64,000 nucleotides of DNA, taken from NCBI GenBank assembly GCA_937996795.1, contig CALKUH010000069.1, positions 1-64,000 of the forward strand. The letters are read 5' to 3'. The position numbers and the translations under genes were made by a program. How positions within the stretch are numbered: position 1 is the stretch's first letter; every line of letters begins with the position of its first letter. The stretch is from an uncultured Verrucomicrobiota bacterium. GTDB taxonomy: Bacteria > Verrucomicrobiota > Kiritimatiellia > CAIVKH01. Below are positions 1 to 6,717 of the stretch, in pieces. Below the pieces are notes generated by a model. It did not search any database. It worked only from the letters and a program-made list of their open reading frames with translations, and was not told the origin of the DNA.

Positions 1-414
1 CCACGAGGTCCACGCGGCCGCGTCGCGCGCGACGTAGTCATCGAGCGGGGTGAACGCGCCGCGCGCGGCCCACTCGCTGATCGCGAAGCGGTCGAAGTCG
101 ATGACATCCGGCGGCGTGCCGCCGGCGAGGCTGACGAGGAAACGCGTGGGGTCTTCGGTCTGGCCGCGCGACGCGTCCTGTCCGGAGACGACGCGGTAGA
201 TCGGATAGGACGGGTCGAGCGCGTGCCGCTCGCGGCTGAGCCGCTCGAATTCGCGGACCGCGTCCTCCAGCGCGCCCTGGATCGGCCCGCCGCGCCCCAT
301 GTACCGGATTTCGACCGCGCCGTCCTCGACCGTCAACGTGCGCTGCGGCGCCAGCCACCACAGCACCGTCACGAGGAGGACGCCCCAAAATCCACCTTTG
401 ACCCAACCACCCAT
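1..414 (-). CDS. extracellular solute-binding protein, family 1 (3' end missing)
   Basis: Only the first 138 codons are present; the gene runs off the left edge. Residues 1-24 form a hydrophobic signal or anchor segment. The following stretch, with 'SLAGGTPPDVIDFDRF' and then 'EWAARGAFTPLDDYV', is the usual N-terminal lobe of periplasmic sugar-binding proteins of ABC importers. By family knowledge it would deliver a saccharide to a membrane permease, which should lie off the left edge. The ATG at 414 is followed directly by the signal segment. It diverges from the next gene across a near-palindrome at 474-492. Substrate cannot be read from the fragment. Confidence 0.75.
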   Translation of the reverse strand, partial: MGGWVKGGFWGVLLVTVLWWLAPQRTLTVEDGAVEIRYMGRGGPIQGALEDAVREFERLSRERHALDPSYPIYRVVSGQDASRGQTEDPTRFLVSLAGGTPPDVIDFDRFAISEWAARGAFTPLDDYVARDAAAWTSW

Positions 415-456
415 TTGCGGACAGTGTGCCGCCCCGCGCGCACGGAGGCAACGCTT

Positions 457-485
457 TTGCCCGGCTTGGGCAGCGTCTGTAGATT
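457..485 (+). promoter_or_regulatory. sigma-70-like promoter for the nucleotidyltransferase gene
   Basis: TTGCCC at 457-462 and TAGATT at 480-485 are separated by 17 bases. The -10 box sits inside a dyad with 8-base arms, CGTCTGTA and TACAGACG, at 474-492. A repressor bound there could control this promoter and the divergent binding-protein gene. Assigned by pattern only. Confidence 0.4.
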
Positions 486-536
486 ACAGACGTTGCAACT
501 CCGCCCGCCCGCTTGCGCTTGCGTGCCGGGGTGCCG

Positions 537-1034
537 ATGGCGCACCATGCCGGCATGGATGCCGCGCCCCTGCTATGCAAAATCGCCGCCGCGTTCCGGA
601 GGGTGAAGCTGGAGGCGGTCATGATCGGAAACGCCGCCGCCGCCCTGCACGGCGCGCCGGTGACGACACTCGATGTGGATTTCATGTGTCGTGATACGGA
701 ACTTAATCGGAAAAAGATTCGCGCGCTGGCGAAGGGGATGGACATGTCCCTGAGCCAGCCCGCGCTTCCGGCGTCACACTTCTTCCGCTTGTTGGACCAG
801 ACAAATGGGTTTCAGATCGATTTGCTGTTCGAAGTGGTTGGCATTCGATCATTCGCGGGATTGAGGTCGCGGGCCAGGACCGTGGACTTCCAGGGAGCGC
901 CTTTGCTTGTTGCCGACCTGCGTGATATTATCGCCAGCAAACAGGCGGCTGGACGCCCGAAAGATCTGGCCGTGATTGATGATTTGCGGGAGACGTTGAA
1001 TGAGGCAGAACGCAAAGAAAAACGCCAGACATAG
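537..1034 (+). CDS. nucleotidyltransferase-fold protein (MNT/AbiEii-like)
   Basis: A 165-residue protein with the start of a nucleotidyltransferase fold: 'MIGNAAAALHG' followed by 'TTLDVDF', which corresponds to the G(G/N)xA..HG and TxDxD signature of minimal nucleotidyltransferases and AbiEii-like toxins. Downstream, 'LLVADLRDIIASKQAAGRPKDLAVIDDL' is the usual C-terminal helix of such proteins, with the KxxxGRxKD pattern. Start is uncertain: ATG 537 has GGGG five bases upstream, while TTG 513 and ATG 555 are alternatives. The 3' end overlaps a 52-codon ORF by 35 bases. The gene could be half of a toxin-antitoxin-like pair or a stand-alone domain; function beyond the fold is not established. 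Confidence 0.7.
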   Translation: MAHHAGMDAAPLLCKIAAAFRRVKLEAVMIGNAAAALHGAPVTTLDVDFMCRDTELNRKKIRALAKGMDMSLSQPALPASHFFRLLDQTNGFQIDLLFEVVGIRSFAGLRSRARTVDFQGAPLLVADLRDIIASKQAAGRPKDLAVIDDLRETLNEAERKEKRQT

Positions 1035-1158
1035 AGCCATTGCCGCGGCAATGGATCGCATGAGGCTGGATCAAATTCGTGCGCTGTTGGCGCTGCCGAT
1101 GAACAAGCGGACGCATTTTCTTCGGGTGCGGTTGCCGAATGGCGGGTCGTGCCTGTAG
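1000..1158 (+). CDS. small hypothetical protein overlapping the nucleotidyltransferase
   Basis: A 52-codon ORF begins with ATG inside the last codons of the upstream gene, in another frame, and ends 11 bases before the next start. The product is strongly basic (many Lys and Arg in the first 20 residues). Its second half, with 'LALPMNKRTHFLRVRLPNG', looks like a folded short helix-plus-strand protein rather than random reading. The translational overlap suggests it is co-expressed with the nucleotidyltransferase. No family is recognised, and coding status is inferred from position, overlap and codon make-up. Confidence 0.45.
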   Translation: MRQNAKKNARHRAIAAAMDRMRLDQIRALLALPMNKRTHFLRVRLPNGGSCL

Positions 1159-1169
1159 GTGGGGTTCCC

Positions 1170-1724
1170 ATGAAAAAATGGATGGTAATGGTTCTGGCGT
1201 GCGGGGCGTTGCAGGGGGCGGCGTGGGGCGGGGAGTCGCGTGCGACGGAGGCGCTGGCGGAGGAGTTGATGTCGCTGATGAAGGTGGATGAGGCGACCCA
1301 GCAGGCGCTCGTGATGGTCCGCGACTCGATGATGAAGCAGACGCAGCGCATGGCGGCGCAAAGCGGGCAGGGGAATTTGGAGGAGATGAAGGCGTACCAG
1401 GCGAAGGTGATGGCGGCGATCGAGGAGGAGCTGTCGTGGGACAAGCTCAAGGGGCAGATGGTGGCGCTATACGCCGACACGTTCACCGAGCAGGAGTTGA
1501 AGGGCCTGATCGAGTTCTACAACGGACCCGTCGGGAAGGCGTTTATCGCCAAGCAGCCGCAGTTGATGCAGAAGAGCATGGAGTTCAACCAGCGCATGAT
1601 GGTGGGGCTCCAGCCGAAGATTGAACAGATCGCGCGCGAGTTCCAGGCGCAGAACAAGGCGAAAGCGGCCGCCGCCGCGGCTGCAGCCGCCGCTGTCGCG
1701 CCCGCCGCGGAGCCCGCTCGCTGA
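1170..1724 (+). CDS. secreted DUF2059 domain protein
   Basis: The 184-residue product starts with 'MKKWMVMVLACGALQGAAWG', a typical signal peptide, so it acts in the periplasm or outside the cell. The middle contains the DUF2059 pattern: a helical repeat with 'FTEQELKGLIEFYNGPVGKA' near residues 105-125, followed by a K(Q)PQLMQKS helix. Proteins of this family are small, all-helical and of unknown biochemical role. The C-terminus is a low-complexity run of about 20 alanines and prolines, probably an extended tail. An AGGTGGGG ribosome-binding site lies upstream of ATG 1170; a GTG at 1149 would spoil the signal peptide. FmdB follows 16 bases later. Confidence 0.75.
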   Translation: MKKWMVMVLACGALQGAAWGGESRATEALAEELMSLMKVDEATQQALVMVRDSMMKQTQRMAAQSGQGNLEEMKAYQAKVMAAIEEELSWDKLKGQMVALYADTFTEQELKGLIEFYNGPVGKAFIAKQPQLMQKSMEFNQRMMVGLQPKIEQIAREFQAQNKAKAAAAAAAAAAVAPAAEPAR

Positions 1725-1740
1725 AGGATGGAGAACGGAT

Positions 1741-1974
1741 ATGCCGCTGTATGAGTTTCATTGCAACGCGTGCGGGAAGGATAGCGAAGTGCTGGTGCGT
1801 TCCTCCGATTGGAAGGGCGCGAAGTGCCCGGAATGCGGGTCCACAAAGCTGGTGAAAAAACTGTCCGTGTTCGCCGCATCGACGGCGCCGTCCTCCAGCG
1901 GCGCGTCCGCGATGCCCTGCGGCATGCCCCCCGGCGCGGGCGGCTGCTGCGGTGGCGCGTGCGGCATGAATTAG
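1741..1974 (+). CDS. FmdB family zinc-ribbon protein
   Basis: A 77-residue protein opening with 'MPLYEFHCNACGKDSEVLV', the defining start of the FmdB/CxxC_CxxC_SSSS regulatory family. The zinc ribbon uses CxxC at residues 9-12 and CPEC about 23 residues later. The tail is rich in Gly, Cys and Pro and ends in CCGGACGMN, similar to other long FmdB tails whose Cys content is unexplained. A regulatory role was proposed for the family, but targets are unknown. The gene follows the DUF2059 gene by 16 bases and may share its transcript. The ATG at 1741 is chosen because the family motif begins there. Confidence 0.85.
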   Translation: MPLYEFHCNACGKDSEVLVRSSDWKGAKCPECGSTKLVKKLSVFAASTAPSSSGASAMPCGMPPGAGGCCGGACGMN

Positions 1975-2065
1975 CGCGCGAGGTGGTTCGTGAAATTGGT
2001 TGGAATTACGCGTATTTCTGCCTGATTTTTTGGGAATCCGTCAGGCTTTGGCTTAGCCTGTGCGG

Positions 2066-4789
2066 ATGAAAATCATTCATTCCGCAGCGTTGCTCCTCGG
2101 ACTCGTGTCCACTCTTCCGGCGTTTGCGCAGCCGGTTCTCTGGTCGGATCGTCCGGCCCGGGAGTGGATGACCGAAGGCTATCCGATGGGATCGGGCGAG
2201 CTGGGCGCGGTCCCGCTGGGCGGGGTCGACCTGGAGCGCGTCCTTCTTAACGAGAAGTCGCTGTGGAGTGGCGACGAGCAGGAGGTCGGCGCGAACCAGG
2301 CGCTCGGCGATATCTTCATCCGGTTCGCGCACAAGGGCGAGGTGACCAACTACCGGCGCGAGTTGGACCTTTCCCGCAGCGTCCAGACGATCACCTACAC
2401 GCGCGATGGCGTTTCCTACCGGCGCGAAATTTTCGCGAGCTATCCCGCCGAGGTCGTGGTGATGCGGATGACGGCGGACCAGCCCGGCGCGTATTCGGGA
2501 CAGCTCTGGCTCAAGGACAAGCACGCGGGCGACATCCTGGCGGAGGGCTCGGAGCTGGTATCGCGCGGCACGGTGAATAACGGCCTGGCGTACCAGGCGC
2601 TGGTGCACGTGCAGAACGACGGCGGTTCGGTGGCGCCGGCCTATGAGGAGGGCGCGCTCCGGTTCCCGCTGGAAGGACGAATCCCTTGGGAGCCGGTGGT
2701 GCTGGACGGGACGAAGCCGGTGTATCTCAGCTTGAAGGAAAGCGACAAACCCGTTCCCGACCGCTTTGCGAACCACCATCGGACACTGACGGCGAACCCG
2801 CTGATCCTCGACGGGCGCCTCTACGAGCGCGGCATCGTCTTCCACGCCAACAAGGCCTTCACCTACGACATCGGCGGCAAGTACCAGTGGCTGACGTTCC
2901 ACGCGGACGCGCAGGGCGCGCTCGCGGTCCAGGTGTGGGCGGATGACAAATTGATCCACGAGACGCCGACGCTCGTGAACACGAACGAGGCGCTGTACGT
3001 GAGCGTCCCGTTGAAGGGCGCGCGCAAATTGCGGCTGACGGCCGTCTCCCGCGCGGAGGTGGACAAGGGCTCCGATGTCGCGACGCTGGCCCATCTGCGC
3101 CTGAGCCCGGCGGCGGCGGAGCCGGCCCAGGATCCCGGCATCCCGTTCCCGGTCTCCAAGCTGAATTTCGGACGGTTCGTCACCACGGCGCCGGTGTCCC
3201 TCAATTTCACGAACTGCGACAGCCTGACGGTGTATTTCACGGCGGGCACGTCGTATCTCCCCGATTCCTCGAAGGGCTGGCGGGGCCCGCATCCGGCGAA
3301 GCGCGTGCGCGCCACGATGGATCGCGCGCTGGCGCGGTCGTGGGAGGCGCTGCGGGCGGAGCACGAACAGGACTACACGCCGCTGTTCAGCCGCGTGACG
3401 TTCAACGTGGGCCGGACCGATCCGGCGCTGGCCGCGAAGCCCACGGCGGACCGGCTGAAGGCGTGCGAAGGCGGTGCGTTCGATCCGGAACTGGAGTCGT
3501 TGATTTTTGATTACGGGCGCTATCTCCTGATCGCGTCGTCGCGGGCCGGCGGGCTGCCCGCCAACCTCCAGGGCGTCTGGAACGACAGCAACCTGCCGCC
3601 GTGGGGGTGCGACTATCACGCCGACCTGAACCTGCAGATGAACTACTGGCCGAGCGGCGTCGCGAATCTCGGCGAGTGTTTCCAGCCGCTGGAGGATTGG
3701 CTGCGCAACGGGATTCCGGTGTGGTCGGTCCTGACGGAAGAAGAATTCGGCCACCCGGGTTGGACGATGCGCGGCGCGAACAACATTTTCGGCGGCGGCG
3801 GCTGGTTCTACATCGCCGCGGGGAGCGCGTGGTTCTGCCAGAACCTCTGGGACCATTATGCGTTCCACGGTGACAAGGCCTACCTCGCGCGCATCTATCC
3901 GATGCTGAAGTCGGTCAGCGAATTCTGGATTCCGCGGCTGAGCGAGGGGCCGGATGGAAAGCTGATCACGGCCCGGGATTTTTCGCCGGAGCACGGCCCC
4001 ACCGAGCCGGGCGTCGCGTTCCCCCAGCAGCTCGTCTGGGACCTGTTCGGTAATTATGTGCGCGCCTCGGAAATCCTCGGGCGCGATCCCGAGTTCCGCG
4101 CCAAAATCGCGGACCTGCGCGCGCGGCTCCGGGGACCGCAGATCGGGTCCTGGGGCCAGCTGCGGGAGTGGGCGACCCAGGAAGACAATCCCAACGAACT
4201 GCATCGCCACACATCGCACCTTGTGGGGTTGTATCCGGGCCACCAGATCACGGCGCGCGGCACGCCCGATCTCGCCAAGGCCGCGGCCATTTCCCTGGAC
4301 GCGCGGGGCGATAAGAGCACCGGCTGGGCGATCGCCTGGCGCACGGCGATGCGGGCGCGCCTGCTCGACGCCGAGCGGGCCTACAAGGTGTTCCGCAACT
4401 TCATGATAACGACCACGGTGACCGGCATCCGCTACGGCCGGGATGGCGGCACCTACGCGAACCTGCTGTGCGCCCACCCGCCGTTCCAGATCGACGGCAA
4501 CTTCGGCATCGTCGCCGCGATGTGCGAGATGGTGCTGCAGAGCCACACCGGGGAGATCGAGTTCCTGCCCGCGCTACCGTCCGCCTGGTCCGACGGTTCG
4601 TTCAAAGGGCTGCGCGCGCGCGGCGGGTTCGTCATTGACCTCGAGTGGAAGAACGGCGCGATGGTCGCCGCCACGATCCGCCACAACGAGGGCGCCAAGG
4701 GCGTCTTCCGCTACAACGACACAGTCGTGACGCTGGATGTCCCGAAAATTGCGCCGCTCCGCGTGGGGCCGGATTTGAAGCCGCTGTAA
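2066..4789 (+). CDS. GH95 alpha-L-fucosidase/galactosidase with inserted NPCBM-like domain
   Basis: A secreted 907-residue glycoside hydrolase. A signal peptide covers residues 1-21 (ends AFAQ). The GH95 N-terminal domain has 'MGSGELGAVPLGGV' and 'LLNEKSLWSG'. Residues about 215-352 form an NPCBM-like galactose-binding domain ('YERGIVFHANKAFTYDIG'). The (alpha/alpha)6 catalytic part has WGxDYHxDxNxQMNYWP at about 512-527, SPEHGP at 640-645, HRHTSHLVGLYPG, and QIDGNFG ending at about 813. By alignment with Bifidobacterium AfcA the acid is probably E642 and a second carboxylate D810. The usual NxN pair reads D520-L-N522. It should release terminal L-fucose or L-galactose from glycans. The ATG at 2066 is preferred to GTG 2060. 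Confidence 0.88.
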   Translation: MKIIHSAALLLGLVSTLPAFAQPVLWSDRPAREWMTEGYPMGSGELGAVPLGGVDLERVLLNEKSLWSGDEQEVGANQALGDIFIRFAHKGEVTNYRRELDLSRSVQTITYTRDGVSYRREIFASYPAEVVVMRMTADQPGAYSGQLWLKDKHAGDILAEGSELVSRGTVNNGLAYQALVHVQNDGGSVAPAYEEGALRFPLEGRIPWEPVVLDGTKPVYLSLKESDKPVPDRFANHHRTLTANPLILDGRLYERGIVFHANKAFTYDIGGKYQWLTFHADAQGALAVQVWADDKLIHETPTLVNTNEALYVSVPLKGARKLRLTAVSRAEVDKGSDVATLAHLRLSPAAAEPAQDPGIPFPVSKLNFGRFVTTAPVSLNFTNCDSLTVYFTAGTSYLPDSSKGWRGPHPAKRVRATMDRALARSWEALRAEHEQDYTPLFSRVTFNVGRTDPALAAKPTADRLKACEGGAFDPELESLIFDYGRYLLIASSRAGGLPANLQGVWNDSNLPPWGCDYHADLNLQMNYWPSGVANLGECFQPLEDWLRNGIPVWSVLTEEEFGHPGWTMRGANNIFGGGGWFYIAAGSAWFCQNLWDHYAFHGDKAYLARIYPMLKSVSEFWIPRLSEGPDGKLITARDFSPEHGPTEPGVAFPQQLVWDLFGNYVRASEILGRDPEFRAKIADLRARLRGPQIGSWGQLREWATQEDNPNELHRHTSHLVGLYPGHQITARGTPDLAKAAAISLDARGDKSTGWAIAWRTAMRARLLDAERAYKVFRNFMITTTVTGIRYGRDGGTYANLLCAHPPFQIDGNFGIVAAMCEMVLQSHTGEIEFLPALPSAWSDGSFKGLRARGGFVIDLEWKNGAMVAATIRHNEGAKGVFRYNDTVVTLDVPKIAPLRVGPDLKPL

Positions 4790-4821
4790 GCGCGTCGCGC
4801 CGGAAGGCGCGCATCGCAGCG

Positions 4822-4850
4822 TTGACCCGGGTCATGGTTCCGCATATATC
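4822..4850 (+). promoter_or_regulatory. sigma-70-like promoter of the aquaporin gene
   Basis: TTGACC at 4822-4827 and TATATC at 4845-4850 are separated by 17 bases, about 24 bases before the ATG at 4874. A G-rich stretch just before the start can serve as the ribosome-binding site. Assigned by pattern only. Confidence 0.5.
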
Positions 4851-4873
4851 GGGCGGAAATCGGGGGGGAATCC

Positions 4874-5506
4874 ATGAACAAGTTCGTCATTGAATTCGTC
4901 GGCACGTTTTTTCTGGTGCTGACCATCGGGTTGAATGTGATCAATGCGTCGCCGGAGTCGGCGATGTTTGCGCCGATTGCAATCGGTACCGTGCTGGCGG
5001 TGATGATTTTCGCGGGCGGCCATGTGTCGGGAGGGCACTACAACCCCGCGGTGACGCTGGCGGCCTTCCTGCGCGGGCGCTGTCCGCTGGCGGATGTGCC
5101 GGGCTATTGGATTGTGCAGGTCGCGGGCGGGCTCGCGGGCGGCTGGGCGGCGTGCTTCCTGAAGGGGTGCCCCGTGTTGACGCCGGGCGAGGTGGCGACG
5201 GTCCCCGCGCTGCTGGCGGAATTCCTGTTCACCTTCGCGCTGGCGTTCACCGTGTTGAGCGTGGCGACGGCGAAGGCGTCCGCGGGCAACTCGTTTTACG
5301 GCTGGGCGATCGGGTCGGTCGTGCTGGTCGGCGCGTACAGCGTCGGCTCGATCTCCGGCGGCGTGTTCAACCCCGCGGTGGCGATCGCGCTCAGCACCAT
5401 CAAGCTGGCGGCGTGGTCGAACCTGTGGATCTACCTCGTCGCGAACCTCGCCGGCGGCGTCGCCGCGGCGGTGGTCTTCAAGCTGACGCACCGCGACGAT
5501 CCCTGA
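4874..5506 (+). CDS. MIP/aquaporin family channel
   Basis: A 210-residue membrane protein with about six transmembrane helices in two homologous halves. Each half has its NPA box: 'SGGHYNPAVTLAAF' (N57-P58-A59) and 'SGGVFNPAVAIALS' (N166-P167-A168). By family knowledge it passively conducts water or small neutral solutes across the inner membrane. The residue after the second NPA is Val169 where most aquaporins and glycerol channels carry the selectivity-filter Arg, so substrate choice is open. Length is slightly short for the family but both half-helices are intact. It converges on chrA with a 7-base gap. Confidence 0.88.
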   Translation: MNKFVIEFVGTFFLVLTIGLNVINASPESAMFAPIAIGTVLAVMIFAGGHVSGGHYNPAVTLAAFLRGRCPLADVPGYWIVQVAGGLAGGWAACFLKGCPVLTPGEVATVPALLAEFLFTFALAFTVLSVATAKASAGNSFYGWAIGSVVLVGAYSVGSISGGVFNPAVAIALSTIKLAAWSNLWIYLVANLAGGVAAAVVFKLTHRDDP

Positions 5507-5513
5507 GTCCGCG

Positions 5514-6686
5514 TTACAGCGCGGCCAGCCCCGCGCCTCCGGCGGCGGCAAGCAGCACGATGAGCCACGCGGGCGCGCGCGCGTAGTGAAGCAGCGCGAA
5601 GAGGCCCGCGGCGAGCGCGGCGTCCCATCCGGATTGAATCCCCTCGGTGGCCACGGGCGTGATCAGCGCCGCGAGCAGCAGGCCGACCACCGCGGCGTTT
5701 GATCCGCGCAGCGCGGCCTGGGCCCAGGCTTGCGCGCGCAGCGTGTGCCAGAACGGCAGCGCGCCGCCGATGAGCAGCCACGCCGGCAGGAAGATCGCGA
5801 ACAGCGCCAGCAGGCCGCCGGTCCATCCGCCGGGCCCGATGTGCGCGGCTGCGCCGAGATACGCCGCGAAGGTGAAGAGCGGGCCGGGCACCGCCTGCGC
5901 GGCGCCATAGCCCGCGAGGAAGTGGGCGTCGCTGATCCAGCCCGGCGGCACCAGTTCCGCGCGCAACAGCGGCAGCACCACATGCCCGCCTCCGAAGACG
6001 AGTGCGCCCGCGCGATAAAAGCTGTCGGCCAGCGCGAGGCTCGCGCCGGGAAACTGTTGTGTCGCGAGGGGCAGCGTCACGAGCAGGACCGCGAACGCCA
6101 CGAGCACGCCCGCAGCGATCCCGTGGCGGCCCGGCGCGCGATCGCGATCGGGCACGGCGATGTCGTCGCGATACAACCACCATCCCGCCACGCCGCCGGC
6201 CGCGATCGACCCGACCTGTCCCCAGGCGCCGGGCCATAGCAACGCGGCGGCGGCGGCGAGCAGGCCGATGCCGCGGCGCTGTGCGTCGGGACACAGTGAG
6301 CGGGCCATCTGGAGGACCGAGTGGGCGACGACCGCGACGGCGGCGACGGTGAGGCCGTGGAGCCAGCCGGTGTTGCCGCTCCAGCGCAGCAGGCCCTGGG
6401 CAAACAGGATCATCAGCACGGCGGACGGCGCGGTGAAGCCGATGGAGGCGGCGATGGCGCCGCACAGGCCCGCGCGGTGGCGACCGATGGCAAAGGCGAG
6501 CTGGCTGCTCGCGGGGCCGGGCAGGAACTGGCAGAGCGCGACGAGGTCCGCGAACACGCCGTCATCCAGCCAGCGCCGGCGCTCGACAAACTCCTTCCGG
6601 AAATAGCCGATGTGTGCCACGGGCCCGCCGAACGAGGTGCAGCCGAGGCGCAGGAACGTGAAGAGGACGTCCAATGCTGCGGTCAT
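5514..6686 (-). CDS. chrA: chromate transporter, long-chain CHR family
   Basis: A 390-residue integral membrane protein made of two CHR domains, as in full-length ChrA. The first half has 'FLRLGCTSFGGPVAHIGYF' and 'CQFLPGPASSQLAFAIG'. The second repeats the pattern with 'ALVFGGGHVVLPLL' and 'GYGAAQAVPGPLFTFAAYLG'. Known members export chromate, coupled to the proton gradient, and give chromate resistance. The central hydrophilic linker at about residues 170-195 separates the halves. ATG 6686 begins directly before the first helix. It lies 31 bases downstream of the hybrid kinase on the same strand and may share its transcript; no regulatory logic connects the two. Confidence 0.9.
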   Translation of the reverse strand: MTAALDVLFTFLRLGCTSFGGPVAHIGYFRKEFVERRRWLDDGVFADLVALCQFLPGPASSQLAFAIGRHRAGLCGAIAASIGFTAPSAVLMILFAQGLLRWSGNTGWLHGLTVAAVAVVAHSVLQMARSLCPDAQRRGIGLLAAAAALLWPGAWGQVGSIAAGGVAGWWLYRDDIAVPDRDRAPGRHGIAAGVLVAFAVLLVTLPLATQQFPGASLALADSFYRAGALVFGGGHVVLPLLRAELVPPGWISDAHFLAGYGAAQAVPGPLFTFAAYLGAAAHIGPGGWTGGLLALFAIFLPAWLLIGGALPFWHTLRAQAWAQAALRGSNAAVVGLLLAALITPVATEGIQSGWDAALAAGLFALLHYARAPAWLIVLLAAAGGAGLAAL

Positions 6687-6717
6687 GGTGCGGGAAGGGT
6701 ATACGAAAGGTCTGGCC

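Noticed and set aside
38..745. Long minus-strand reading frame at the left edge
   Set aside because: Its product is Arg/Pro-rich and lies on the other frame of the solute-binding gene and across the promoter region; codon use and sequence look like a shadow.
1630..1724. Poly-alanine run as evidence of sequencing error
   Set aside because: The frame stays open to a normal stop and GCN codons vary, so it is a real low-complexity tail.
2020..2046. GCCTGA/TCAGGC inverted repeat after the FmdB gene
   Set aside because: Arms are only six bases with a 15-base loop and no T run follows the second arm, so a terminator is not supported.
2006..4546. 846-codon minus-strand frame opposite the GH95 gene
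   Set aside because: Arg/His/Val-rich mirror of a GC-rich gene; the plus-strand frame has clear GH95 motifs, so this is not coding.
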